A stretch of 64,000 bases of DNA from Granulicella cerasi (GCF_025685575.1 NZ_JAGSYD010000004.1:186001-250000), one strand, 5' to 3'. Shown: positions 24,419-33,517, counted from the stretch's first letter. Notes: generated by a model not told the origin, from the sequence alone. Translations and numbers: made by a program.

Positions 24419-24440
24419 GTACGCCACTTATGTACGCCAC
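24419..24440 (-). repeat. Tandem 9-mer upstream of the HtrA-type gene
   Basis: GTACGCCAC occurs at 24419-24427 and 24432-24440, a 13-bp period; on the minus strand it reads GTGGCGTAC-ATAA-GTGGCGTAC, about 75-95 bp before the protease start. Head-to-tail half-sites are typical of response-regulator operators. A regulatory role is inference. Confidence 0.35.
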
Positions 24441-24509
24441 AAGGATAGACGTGACGCTGGCGAAAAGGTCGCTAAGCCCGGCTGTGGAACATGATAGCGG
24501 CGACCGACG

Positions 24510-25445
24510 CTACGTGCCCGTCGTGGGTAGGATATCGCTGTTTTCGCCCGAGGTCGCGGCGGCGAGCTCGGCAAAGAGGATTCCGGCGAGGATGAGCGCA
24601 GCTCCTGTCAGCGAGCGCGTGCTGAGATGCTCGCCAAGGAAGAGCAGCGAAAAGAGCCACGCGAAGATGGGTTCCAGCGTGAAGATGAGTGCTGTGTGCG
24701 TGGCAGGCAAGTGCTGCTGCGCCCAGCTCTGGATGGTGAACGCCGCTGCGGTGGCGAGCAGAGCGGTGACGAGGAGAGCGACGATGACGATCGGCGTGAG
24801 ATGCAGCATCGGCTTGCCGCCGAGTGGAAGCGTGATTGCCATGACGAGAGCGGCGAAACCGATTTGCAGCGTGCCGAGTTTGCGCGCGGAGCTGCGATGA
24901 GCGAAACGGGCGATGGTGAGCAGATGCAGGCCGTAAGCGAACGAGCAGCAGAGACTGAGCCACTCCCCGCGATGCAGCCCGGAAAAGACCGCCGCGCCAG
25001 AGCCGGGAGGCGTGGTGAGCAGTACTAGGCCCGCGAATGCGATGATCGCGCCGAGGAGGGCGGCGAACCCGGGCTTGCGGTGGTTCGGCGGAGCGAGCGC
25101 AGGGATGGTCGCCAGCAGCGGCACGATGACGACGACGAGGCCGGTGATGAAAGCTGACTTGGCGGCGGTCGTGTGGGCGAGCCCGGCGGTCTGGAACTGG
25201 TAGCCGAGGGCGAGGAAGAGTCCGGCGGAGGCGCCGCCGACCAGGTCGAAGCGGGTGAGCGTGCGGAGACTGTCGAAGTTGATGACCGCGAGCGCGAGGA
25301 ATGCGAGTGTCATGCGCGCGAGGTTGAACGCCAGCGGCGTGGCGTCGTGGAGGGCGACTTTGACGAGCGCAAAGGTCGTTCCCCAGACGAGGGTGACGAG
25401 CGCAAGCAGGATGTGTGCGGTAAGGCTCGTGCGGCGCGGTGTCAC
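24510..25445 (-). CDS. EamA-family (DMT superfamily) transporter
   Basis: 311 residues from GTG 25445, which overlaps the stop of the M20 peptidase gene (GTGA) and removes an arginine-rich non-membrane prefix. The protein has ten hydrophobic segments in two EamA repeats, with 'ALVTLVWGTTFALVKVAL' opening repeat 1 and 'HTALIFTLEPIFAWLFSLLFLGEHLS' near the end of repeat 2. Both are classical EamA signatures. It probably exports an amino acid or other metabolite; coupling to a peptidase suggests product export, which is inference. Confidence 0.88.
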   Translation of the reverse strand: MTPRRTSLTAHILLALVTLVWGTTFALVKVALHDATPLAFNLARMTLAFLALAVINFDSLRTLTRFDLVGGASAGLFLALGYQFQTAGLAHTTAAKSAFITGLVVVIVPLLATIPALAPPNHRKPGFAALLGAIIAFAGLVLLTTPPGSGAAVFSGLHRGEWLSLCCSFAYGLHLLTIARFAHRSSARKLGTLQIGFAALVMAITLPLGGKPMLHLTPIVIVALLVTALLATAAAFTIQSWAQQHLPATHTALIFTLEPIFAWLFSLLFLGEHLSTRSLTGAALILAGILFAELAAATSGENSDILPTTGT

Positions 25446-26644
25446 TCGGCGGCTCCGACGAGGGCGCAGGTATCGAGCAGGAGCAACAGGATGCGGCGTA
25501 GCGCGAGCGTGCGGTTCGCAGGGGTGAACCATTCGCCGGTGGTGTGGATGCCTCCGCCTTGGCCGCCTGCGCCGATAGCCAATGCAGGGATGCCGACCGA
25601 GAGCGGGAGGTTCGCGTCGGTGGAGCCGAGGCGTGAGTCTGGCTGGAGCGAGAGGTGACGATCGACGGCGCGGAGGCTGGTAGCCAGCGCGGAGTTTGCG
25701 GCGAGCTCACCTGCGGGACGATCGCCGATGCGTTCGGCGGAGATGCTGAGGTCGGGCCAGCGGGCGATCACGCCGCTGAGATGCTTGAGGACCGACATCT
25801 CGAGGCGGTTCAACTCATGCGCGGAGGCGGAGCGCAGGTCGAGGTCGGCTGAGGCTTCCGCGGGGATGGAGTTCACCGTGCTGCCGCCGAGGATCGTGCC
25901 GATGTTGAGCGTGGTGCGCGGCGTGGCCGGAAGGCTCAGGCGTTGCAGTTCAACGATCAACTCCGCGAGCGCGACGATGGGGTTGGGCCGATGCGAGTCC
26001 GCCCAGGAATGGCCGCCGGGACCGGTGAGCGAAATGCGCAGACGTCGACTGCCGAGCGCGCGATCGATGACGGTCGACGTGCCTGCGCCTTCGAGTGCAA
26101 TGGCCGAACGGATCCGCGGAGCGTAGGGCGACGGGCCAAAGAGATGGCGCATGCCGCGCAGATCGCCGTGGCCTTCTTCGCCGACGTTCGCGGCAAAGAG
26201 AATGGTGGCGGCAGGCTGGATCTGCGAGTGCTTCAGCGCAGCGGCGAGCGCGAGTAACGCCGCGAGACCGGCTGCGTTGTCAGTGGCACCGGGCGCGTGG
26301 AGCGTACCGTCCTCCTCCTCGGTCGGCACAATGGGGGTGTCGGCGTCGAAGACGGTGTCGAGATGCGCGGAGAGCAGCACGCACTGCTCGCTGGCGCCGG
26401 GAAGCTCGGCGAGGGCATTGCCGGCTTCGTCGACGTGGACGTCGGCGAGGCCGAGATCGCGAAAGCGGTCGGCGAACCAGGCGGCGCGGGCTTGCTCGTG
26501 GAAGGTCGGGGCGGGAATCGCCACGAGTTCGCGCTGCCAACGGCGCACCTGCGGTTCATGCAAATGCAGCCAGCCAAAGGCAGCGTGCACGGCACGCTGT
26601 CCGGCGAGCGTGGTGATGCGGCGGTTCGCGGCGGAGTTCGTCAC
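25442..26644 (-). CDS. M20-family metallopeptidase/deacylase
   Basis: A 400-residue zinc amidohydrolase of the M20 family. The first metal ligand is in 'LLSAHLDTVFD', the bridging Asp in 'GATDNAAG', the catalytic Glu pair in 'NVGEEGHGD' and further metal ligands follow ('ALEGAGTS'). A dimerisation-type domain is inserted at 'LTGPGGHSWADSHRPNP'. Relatives cleave dipeptides, acetylated amino acids or carbamoyl groups, so the substrate is open. No signal peptide is seen. GTG 26644 overlaps the upstream gene's stop, and its own stop overlaps the transporter start. Confidence 0.9.
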   Translation of the reverse strand: MTNSAANRRITTLAGQRAVHAAFGWLHLHEPQVRRWQRELVAIPAPTFHEQARAAWFADRFRDLGLADVHVDEAGNALAELPGASEQCVLLSAHLDTVFDADTPIVPTEEEDGTLHAPGATDNAAGLAALLALAAALKHSQIQPAATILFAANVGEEGHGDLRGMRHLFGPSPYAPRIRSAIALEGAGTSTVIDRALGSRRLRISLTGPGGHSWADSHRPNPIVALAELIVELQRLSLPATPRTTLNIGTILGGSTVNSIPAEASADLDLRSASAHELNRLEMSVLKHLSGVIARWPDLSISAERIGDRPAGELAANSALATSLRAVDRHLSLQPDSRLGSTDANLPLSVGIPALAIGAGGQGGGIHTTGEWFTPANRTLALRRILLLLLDTCALVGAAE

Positions 26645-27120
26645 CAGCTGAATTTCTCCGCAGCGTTCGGCCGGACGTAAAAGGTCAGCTGTCCGGGATG
26701 GGTAGGCGTCCAGAGAGGCAGAGGGTTGCAGGTGTTTGCGTCCGTCACGCCTGTGCTGAGGATTGTCGCGACCGGAAAGATCTGGATTTGAGAGCCGCAG
26801 GAGACCTGCCCACTGACCCGGATTTGCAGCGCCGTCATGTTTGCGGCGAGGGTGAGTTTGGCGTTCCCACTCTCATCCGTGGTCAGGATCACGTCGAGGT
26901 CCTGGGCCCGCGAAGTCTCTGCGGTGTCAAGGCTGGAGATTGCTGAGGCACTTGAAGCTTCAGTAACGGTGAGCCGGGTCTTGGGCAGGGACTTTCCGCT
27001 GCGGCCATCGCGAAGCTGGATCTCAATCTGCGCTGCGGGCTGCGGCGTTTGAGCTGTGATCGCGGCGACGGTCGGAGCGAGGATCAGGCCAAGCAGCGAG
27101 ATTTGGAAGCGCGTGGGCAT
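26641..27120 (-). CDS. Secreted hypothetical protein with carboxypeptidase-regulatory-like fold
   Basis: 159 residues with a signal peptide (residues 1-23, ending 'TVAAITAQ'). The mature part reads as a beta-sandwich: 'QIEIQLRDGRSGKSLPKTRLTV' is the typical opening of carboxypeptidase-regulatory-like or SdrD-B-type modules, and 'TTDESGNAKLTL' a typical turn. Two cysteines are present. No function is known. It lies 11 bp after truA and overlaps the M20 gene by 4 bp. Confidence 0.6.
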   Translation of the reverse strand: MPTRFQISLLGLILAPTVAAITAQTPQPAAQIEIQLRDGRSGKSLPKTRLTVTEASSASAISSLDTAETSRAQDLDVILTTDESGNAKLTLAANMTALQIRVSGQVSCGSQIQIFPVATILSTGVTDANTCNPLPLWTPTHPGQLTFYVRPNAAEKFSW

Positions 27121-27131
27121 GGATGCGAGAC

Positions 27132-27977
27132 TCAGCTTTCACCTTCCAGTTTGCCAGCCTGCGGAGCTTGCGCTTCGTAATCCACCTGCTTGAGGAAGAG
27201 GCCACGTGCGGGCGCGGTCGGTCCTGCGGCGGTCCGGTTGCGAGCTGCGAGGATCGTCGGTATCTCGTCGGGCAGGATCGCACCGCGGCCGACGTCTACG
27301 AAGGTGCCGACGAGGTTGCGCACCATGTGGTGCAAAAAGCCCGTGCCGTGGACGCGGTAGATGAGCAGGCCGTCTTCGCGTGTCCACTCAGAGCGATCGA
27401 TCGTCTTCACGGGATTAGGGCCGGAGCGCTGGCCGTCTTCGCGGAGAGATTTGTCAGGGTCACTGGCGGCAAAGGAGGTGAAGTCATGCGTGCCGAGGAC
27501 CTGGCGCGATGCCTGCTGCATCAGCTCGAAATCGAGCGGCCAACGACAATCCCAGACGAAGGGTGCAAGGAAGGGCGAGCAGACGAGTTCGGCAGCGGGC
27601 TGGCCGGGTTGCTGGCGCACTCGCCGCTCAAAGACGCGGTATTCGTAGGTCTTGCCGCGCGCGGAGTGGCGCGCGTGGAAGCTTTCCGGGACGAGCTCCG
27701 CTTGCAGCACGCGAATGCTCTGCGGCAGCACGCGATTGAGCGCGCGGAGGAAGTTCGTGGGCGGCAGCGCACCGTTCAACGGAAAGGATATGACCTGGGC
27801 GAGGGCGTGAACACCGGCGTCGGTGCGCCCCGAGCCCTGCGGCTGTACGGATTCGCCGGTGAGGTGATGGATGGCTTCGCTGAATGCTGCCTGTACGGTG
27901 GGCAGACCGTTGGGCTGGATCTGCCAGCCGTGGAAACTGCTGCCGTCATAGCTGATTGTGAGCTTCCAGTGCGCCAT
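27132..27977 (-). CDS. truA: tRNA pseudouridine(38-40) synthase TruA
   Basis: 281 residues from ATG 27977, chosen because 'WKLTISYDGSSFHGWQIQP' is the normal TruA N-terminus and the open upstream frame lacks similarity. The catalytic aspartate is Asp53 in GSGRTDAGVHA. Other motifs are 'FHARHSARGKTYEYRV' and 'GTGFLHHMVRNLVGT'. The enzyme makes pseudouridine at positions 38-40 of the tRNA anticodon stem. It heads a minus-strand run with the secreted protein, M20 peptidase and transporter genes. Confidence 0.96.
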   Translation of the reverse strand: MAHWKLTISYDGSSFHGWQIQPNGLPTVQAAFSEAIHHLTGESVQPQGSGRTDAGVHALAQVISFPLNGALPPTNFLRALNRVLPQSIRVLQAELVPESFHARHSARGKTYEYRVFERRVRQQPGQPAAELVCSPFLAPFVWDCRWPLDFELMQQASRQVLGTHDFTSFAASDPDKSLREDGQRSGPNPVKTIDRSEWTREDGLLIYRVHGTGFLHHMVRNLVGTFVDVGRGAILPDEIPTILAARNRTAAGPTAPARGLFLKQVDYEAQAPQAGKLEGES

Positions 27978-28035
27978 CTTGGGGTTGCCTTGCGTCCTCT
28001 GTCGAAATGGTACAGAGTTTGGTGCGGTGGAATAC

Positions 28036-28064
28036 ACGACGTCGTCGCGCGACGAAGTTATACT
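28036..28064 (+). promoter_or_regulatory. Overlapping palindromes and -10-like box between truA and the TolC-like gene
   Basis: ACGACGTCGT (28036-28045) and TCGTCGCGCGACGA (28042-28055) are perfect overlapping palindromes, followed by TATACT at 28059-28064, a plausible -10 box for the TolC-like gene. No convincing -35 is seen. The arrangement could be a repressor operator over a promoter. Confidence 0.3.
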
Positions 28065-28173
28065 CGTGAGGATTCCCGCGCGTGGCTTTTCAGGTTGTTG
28101 GAACTTCGCGCTGGTGTCGTCCGTATGTAGTTGCAGAGGATCGTTGTGCGCGATCCCCGGAGACCAGGAAACG

Positions 28174-30351
28174 ATGTTGAAGCATTTGCAGGCGGCGGCG
28201 TGTGTCGCCCTGACGTTGGCCAGCGCATCTGCGCAGATGGCTGCGCAACCTTTTCAGGCCGCACCCCAGCAACAGCAGGGGACGCCGAACGCTGCGCAGA
28301 CAGGCGGTCAGGTAAGCCCGACGACGCCCGCTACGGCCGTGCCGGTGCAGAACGACACGACCGGCGATCCGAACCTGCCGCAGGCCCCCGCGCCGAAGCT
28401 GACTGAGCCGCTGTATCTGCGTCCGACGACGCGTGATTACACCGAGGGCTATCGCTTCCTTCCGAATCCGCTGCTCGATTACAAGGCGATCTCGTATCCC
28501 GGACAACGCCTGACGAACACCTCCGACCTTCGTGATCTGCTGCACGACGGCAAGATTTACATGAGCCTGTCGGACGCTGTGGCGCTGGCGCTCGAGAACA
28601 ACTACGACATTGCGGTCGCCCGCATCAACCTCGACATCGCGGATACGGACATTCTGCGCGCGAAGGCAGGCTCGACGCTGCGCGGCGTTTCGACCTCGAT
28701 CGTGGACAACACGCTGGGCGGCACGACCACCACGATCACCACCGGTGGCGGCCCTGCGGGAACGACTTCAAGCACGGCCGGCACGGGTGCTTCAGGACTC
28801 GTCCTGAGCACCAATGGCGGCGGTCCCGCGCCCGAGGTCTTCGACCCGGTTCTGACCGGCACAGTGAGCTACGAAAGCTCGACAACGCCCCAGAGCACGA
28901 CGGTTCTGACCGGAACCAATACGCTGAACCAGAAGCTGTTCACCTGGAACGCGGGCTATCAACAGGGGTTCAAGACGGGCACCTTGCTGAACGTGACCTT
29001 CGATAACTCTCGCACGGGCACCAACAGCGAGCGCTCGACCTACAGCCCGCTCTACCAGAACAATTTCAAGGCCCAGCTCACGCAGCATCTGCTGCAGGGC
29101 TTCGGGCTCTGGCTGAACACGCGCTTCATCGTGCAGGCAAAGAACAACCGTCGCATCGAAGACTCGGTTTTCCGTCAGCAGGTGCTTTACACCGTCAACC
29201 AGGTAGAGAACATCTACTGGGCGGTGGTAAGCGCGTATGAGGACGAGCAGGCCAAGGAACGCGCGCTGCAGCAGTCGACGCAGCTGGCGAATGACAATCG
29301 TAAGCAGTTGCAGATCGGCACGCTGGCTCCGCTGGACGTGGTGAACTCCGACTCGACGGTAGCCACCGACAAGCAGTCCCTGATCACCTCGCAGACGAAT
29401 CTTGAGTATCAGCAATTGCTGCTGAAGCAGGCCGTCGCCCGCAACCTGAATGATCCCGAATTGACCCACGCGCCGGTAGTACCGACCGACCGCGCCGGGT
29501 TGGGTCGCTTGCCCGAAGAGGACATGCAGGTGGAGGACCTTGTGCGCGAAGCGTACGAGAACAACCCTCAGATTGAGCAGGCCATGCTCAACATGAAGAA
29601 CAACAAGATCACGATCCGTGCAGAGAAGAACGGTCTGCTGCCTGTCGTGGATGCGTATGGTTTCTACGCGGGATCGGGACTTACGGGATCGCAGAACCCT
29701 TCGCTGAACTGCAACACGAGCACGACCACGAACACATTTGTACCGTGCGCGTCGAACTACTATCAGCAGCAGAATATTCCGACCGGCGGCTACGGCTCTT
29801 CGCTGAGCAACTCCTTCAGCGGCAAGGCCCCGGACTGGTCGGTGGGCGTGAATATCTCGGTGCCGCTGCGCAACCGTGCGGCGCAGGCTGACCAGGTTCG
29901 TTCGCAGATGGAGCTTCGCCAAAGCGAGATGCGCCTGCAGCAGCTGTACACGCAGATCCGCATCCAGGTTGTGAACGCGATGTATGCGATCACGAACGAT
30001 CGCGCTTCGGTGGTGTCGGCGCAGTCGGCGCGGGACTATCAAGCGCAGGCGTTGGAAGCGGAGCAGAAGAAGTATCGTTTGGGAGCTTCGACGACCGCGA
30101 ACGTGTTGCAGCAGGAACGCAATCTGGCAACAGCAGAGAACACGCTGATCTCGGCGAACTCGGCGTTTGCGCGCGATCGCTCCTCGCTGAACCAGCTGCT
30201 GGCGAACACGCTGGATCGTTACGGCATTACCCTTCAGGATGCGACGACGGGCAACCTCGCGCAGAGGCCCGTGATTCCGGGGCTGACGCCGCCGGTGCCG
30301 CCCGCTCCGCCAAAGCCGCTGACGGCCGATCCCGGACCACTGCAGCAGTAA
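28174..30351 (+). CDS. TolC-like outer membrane efflux protein, long form
   Basis: 725 residues from ATG 28174; an upstream open frame overlaps truA and is unlikely. A signal peptide ending near 'SASAQMAAQ' is followed by a Gln/Pro/Thr-rich stretch to about residue 75. Two outer-membrane efflux repeats follow: 'LSDAVALALENNYDIAVARIN' near 135, and 'VEDLVREAYENNPQIEQAMLNM' with 'EAEQKKYRLGASTTANVLQQERNLATAEN' toward the end. It would form a trimeric channel for type I or RND export. It is longer than usual (430-500) owing to Gly/Thr-rich insertions and an N-terminal extension. No pump partner is adjacent. Confidence 0.85.
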   Translation: MLKHLQAAACVALTLASASAQMAAQPFQAAPQQQQGTPNAAQTGGQVSPTTPATAVPVQNDTTGDPNLPQAPAPKLTEPLYLRPTTRDYTEGYRFLPNPLLDYKAISYPGQRLTNTSDLRDLLHDGKIYMSLSDAVALALENNYDIAVARINLDIADTDILRAKAGSTLRGVSTSIVDNTLGGTTTTITTGGGPAGTTSSTAGTGASGLVLSTNGGGPAPEVFDPVLTGTVSYESSTTPQSTTVLTGTNTLNQKLFTWNAGYQQGFKTGTLLNVTFDNSRTGTNSERSTYSPLYQNNFKAQLTQHLLQGFGLWLNTRFIVQAKNNRRIEDSVFRQQVLYTVNQVENIYWAVVSAYEDEQAKERALQQSTQLANDNRKQLQIGTLAPLDVVNSDSTVATDKQSLITSQTNLEYQQLLLKQAVARNLNDPELTHAPVVPTDRAGLGRLPEEDMQVEDLVREAYENNPQIEQAMLNMKNNKITIRAEKNGLLPVVDAYGFYAGSGLTGSQNPSLNCNTSTTTNTFVPCASNYYQQQNIPTGGYGSSLSNSFSGKAPDWSVGVNISVPLRNRAAQADQVRSQMELRQSEMRLQQLYTQIRIQVVNAMYAITNDRASVVSAQSARDYQAQALEAEQKKYRLGASTTANVLQQERNLATAENTLISANSAFARDRSSLNQLLANTLDRYGITLQDATTGNLAQRPVIPGLTPPVPPAPPKPLTADPGPLQQ

Positions 30352-30377
30352 CGCCGTAAACTAAGAGATGACAGGAC

Positions 30378-30412
30378 GCGAAGGGCCGCAGCGATGATGC
30401 TGCGGCCTTCGC
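30378..30412 (+). terminator. Hairpin after the TolC-like gene
   Basis: GCGAAGG-G-CCGCAGC (30378-30392) pairs with GCTGCGGCCTTCGC (30399-30412) with one bulged G. The U-tract is weak, so termination may be partial. Confidence 0.6.
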
Positions 30413-30437
30413 TTGCAAGGGAGCAGGACGGAAAAGC

Positions 30438-32531
30438 ATGAGCGAGCAGATGACCCACGATCACGGGACAGAAAATGCATTGGCGAAGTCAGCAAGCGGA
30501 TACCTGCGCTCGGCGCGGCATCAACCGGTGCTGTGGATGGAGTGGGGTACTGAGGCTTTCGCGAAGGCGCAGGCTGAGGACAAGCCGGTGCTGCTCGACA
30601 TCGGCGCGGTGTGGTGCCACTGGTGCCATGTGATGGACCGCGAAAGCTACGAGGATGCGGCGACGGCGGAGATGATCAACGAGCACTTCATCGCCGTGAA
30701 GGTGGACCGCGACGAGCGTCCCGATGTGGACGCGCGTTATCAGGCTGCGGTGTCGGCGATCAGCGGACAAGGCGGCTGGCCGCTCACGGCGTTCCTCACG
30801 CCGGATGGCCGCCCCTACTTCGGTGGGACGTACTTTCCGCCGGACGATCGCTATCAGCGTCCGAGCTTTCGACGTGTGCTTGGCCTGATGGCCGACGCTT
30901 ATGAAGATAAGCGCGACGAAGTGCTGGAGACCGCTGGCAGCGTGATGGCTGCGCTTGAGCACAATGAAAATTTCTCCGGTCGTGCTGCCGGAGTGGATGG
31001 CGAGTTGGGCCGCGAGATTCTTGCGAAGCTGATCAACGCGCCGCTACGCCAGTTCGATGGGCGCAATGGCGGCTTTGGCTCGCAGCCGAAGTTCCCGCAC
31101 AGTGGCGCGATCGATCTGTTGATCGATGCTGCGGGCCGCGGTGGTGTGGAGTCGGACAACGCCCGTATGGTTGCGGAAACGACGCTGCGCAAGATGGCTT
31201 CAGGCGGCATTCACGATCAGCTTGCCGGCGGCTTCCATCGCTACTCGGTGGATGAGCGTTGGATCGTGCCGCACTTTGAAAAGATGGCTTACGACAACGC
31301 CGACCTGCTGAAGAATTATGCGCATGCGTTCGCTTCCTTCGCGCAGCCAGACTTCGCACAGGTGGCGAACGGCATCGTGAAGTGGATGGATGAGTGGCTG
31401 TCGGACCGCAAGCTGGGCGGCTTCTACGGTTCTCAGGATGCGGATGATTCGCTGGAAGATGACGGCGATTATTTCACCTGGACGCGCGATGAAGCCAAGG
31501 CTGTGCTGTCTCCCGAAGAGTTCGCGGCTGCATCCGCGTTCTACAACCTGCGTCCTGTGGGCGACATGCACCACAATCCGCTGAAGAACGTGCTGCACGT
31601 CGCGCCTGCAAAGGTGGATGAGGCCGCGCTGGAACGTGCTCACGCGAAGATGTACGCCGCGCGCCTGCTTCGCAAGACGCCTTACGTGGATAAGACGATT
31701 TATGTGGGATGGAATGGTATGTGCATCTCGGCGTACTTTACCGCTGCTGCCGCGTTGAACCTGCCCGAGGCACGTACGTTTGCGTTGAAGTCGATGGACC
31801 GCGTACTGGCTACGGCGTGGGATGGAACGACGCTGCAGCGCGTAGTCGCCTACGGAGAGCAGGGAGGCACGGCAACTCCGATTCCTGCGGTGCTCGAGGA
31901 CTACGCGTTTGTGACACAAGCAGCGCTCGATGCCTTTGAAGCAAGCGGAGAGCTTCGTTACTACGAGGCTGCGAAGGGACTCACCGACGCGATGCTCTTG
32001 AAGTTCTACGACGCTGAAGGTGGCGCGTTCTTCGACGCCGAGCTGCAGGTGGAAGCCATCGGCGCCCTCGCTGCACGCCGTAAGCCGTTACAAGATTCGC
32101 CGACGCCTTCGGGGAATTCCGTAGCCGCAAATGTGCTGCTGCGTGTGGGCGATCTGAGCGGCGATGACACCTATGTCGAGCGTGGACGCGAGACGCTTGA
32201 GACATTCGCAGGGGTTGTAGAACACTTCGGGCTGTATGCGGCGAGCTACGCGCTTTCGCTACGTCGCTTGCTCGAAGGCGGCTTGCAGATTGCGATCGTG
32301 GGCGAAGGGCAGAAGGCTGAGGAGCTTGCCCTCGCAGCGACGATGCGCTACGCGGCGAACAAGAGCATCATTCGCCTGAGCCGTGAGCAGATGGGGGCGT
32401 TGCCGCCTGCGCTGGCTGAGACGCTGCCGCATCTGCCGGAGGCTGAGGCCGTCGCGCTCGTATGCCGAGGCAAAACATGTGCGCCCCCGGTGTTTGAACC
32501 GGAGGCGCTGTTGGACCTGCTCGACGAATAG
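30438..32531 (+). CDS. YyaL/SSP411-type protein with thioredoxin-like DUF255 domain
   Basis: A 697-residue protein. The N-terminal DUF255 thioredoxin-like domain carries 'WCHWCHVMDRESYED' (Cys60, Cys63), 'VKVDRDERPDVDARY' and 'GGWPLTAFLTPDGRPYFGGTYFPP', all diagnostic. A long (alpha/alpha)6-type region follows, with 'GGFHRYSVDERWIVPHFEKMAYDNA' and 'LEDYAFVTQAALDAFE'. The biochemical role of this widespread family is not settled. The protein appears cytoplasmic. ATG 30438 follows GGACGGAAAAGC; its stop lies 1 bp from that of the convergent MscS gene. Confidence 0.92.
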   Translation: MSEQMTHDHGTENALAKSASGYLRSARHQPVLWMEWGTEAFAKAQAEDKPVLLDIGAVWCHWCHVMDRESYEDAATAEMINEHFIAVKVDRDERPDVDARYQAAVSAISGQGGWPLTAFLTPDGRPYFGGTYFPPDDRYQRPSFRRVLGLMADAYEDKRDEVLETAGSVMAALEHNENFSGRAAGVDGELGREILAKLINAPLRQFDGRNGGFGSQPKFPHSGAIDLLIDAAGRGGVESDNARMVAETTLRKMASGGIHDQLAGGFHRYSVDERWIVPHFEKMAYDNADLLKNYAHAFASFAQPDFAQVANGIVKWMDEWLSDRKLGGFYGSQDADDSLEDDGDYFTWTRDEAKAVLSPEEFAAASAFYNLRPVGDMHHNPLKNVLHVAPAKVDEAALERAHAKMYAARLLRKTPYVDKTIYVGWNGMCISAYFTAAAALNLPEARTFALKSMDRVLATAWDGTTLQRVVAYGEQGGTATPIPAVLEDYAFVTQAALDAFEASGELRYYEAAKGLTDAMLLKFYDAEGGAFFDAELQVEAIGALAARRKPLQDSPTPSGNSVAANVLLRVGDLSGDDTYVERGRETLETFAGVVEHFGLYAASYALSLRRLLEGGLQIAIVGEGQKAEELALAATMRYAANKSIIRLSREQMGALPPALAETLPHLPEAEAVALVCRGKTCAPPVFEPEALLDLLDE

Positions 32532-32532
32532 G

Positions 32533-33462
32533 CTACGAAGCCGTGGAGGGCGCAGCCGCTGTTGGATCATGCTGCAGCAGAATGGTGCTGCTAGTAGCTC
32601 CAAAAGCGATGCGCTCGCGGGCAAAGGCAAGCAGAATGCGGCGGCGAAGCTCACGAAGCACGCCGTCGCGCTGATTGGCTCGTACGCGCACGCTGATGGG
32701 GTAGATCGCTTCGTTGCCGGAGATCTTGTCCACGCCTACGATGGTCGGGTCGGAGATGACGATGTCGTTGAAGATCGCGTCCTGCCGGACTTCCTGCGCG
32801 AGCTTGGTGAGCACTTCGACGACGCGATCGGGGTTCTCCTTCGGATCGACGGAGACGTTGAGCGTCGCGATCGAGAAGTCACGCGATAGGTTCGACACTG
32901 TCGTGATCTGCGAGTTTGGCACGATGTAAAGAGTGCCGTCGCCGTCGCGGAGCTGTGTGATGCGCAGCGTGAAATCTTCGACGGTGCCGGTGAGGCCAGC
33001 GAGCTTCACGACATCGCCGACACTGTACTGGTCTTCGACAAGTACAAAGATGCCGGTGAGCATGTCCTTGAAGATGGACTGCGCGCCGAAGGAAATGCCG
33101 AGGCCGATGACTCCGGCGGAAGCGATGAAGGTGCCGAGTGGCACACCGACCGCACCGAGAATCTGCATGACCAAATACGCGCCGATGAGGCCGAAGGCCG
33201 TGGCACGGATGATGCCTGAGAGCGTCCGTAGCTGCGCCGCACGGTGCGAGTTACCCACGTGCGCATCGGCGCGCTTGCGCAGGCGGCTGACAAAGAAGCG
33301 CACGATGACGCCTGCGATGAACGCGAGGATCAATGCGACGACAATCTTTGGTAAACCCGTCTGCACGAAGTCCACAAAGGCGGCGTGCCAGCCGACTTCG
33401 ACTGAGTGAAGCGTCTTCTCATTCTGCGGGAGCGACGGGGGGAGGAGCGAGGGCTGCAGCAT
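32533..33462 (-). CDS. MscS-family small-conductance mechanosensitive channel
   Basis: 309 residues. Three membrane segments lie in residues 30-150, the pore-lining one being 'GTFIASAGVIGLGISFGAQSIFKDM'. The MscS beta domain follows ('GIFVLVEDQYSVGDVVKLAGLTGTVEDFTLR') with 'YIVPNSQI', the family signature, and then the cytoplasmic alpha-beta domain. It releases osmolytes on hypo-osmotic shock. It is convergent with the YyaL-type gene, with 1 bp between stops. Confidence 0.93.
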   Translation of the reverse strand: MLQPSLLPPSLPQNEKTLHSVEVGWHAAFVDFVQTGLPKIVVALILAFIAGVIVRFFVSRLRKRADAHVGNSHRAAQLRTLSGIIRATAFGLIGAYLVMQILGAVGVPLGTFIASAGVIGLGISFGAQSIFKDMLTGIFVLVEDQYSVGDVVKLAGLTGTVEDFTLRITQLRDGDGTLYIVPNSQITTVSNLSRDFSIATLNVSVDPKENPDRVVEVLTKLAQEVRQDAIFNDIVISDPTIVGVDKISGNEAIYPISVRVRANQRDGVLRELRRRILLAFARERIAFGATSSTILLQHDPTAAAPSTAS

Positions 33463-33517
33463 GATCTTGTCCCTGGCCGCTAGGAGCGGCGTCGCCTAAG
33501 GATAACGAATACGCGGG

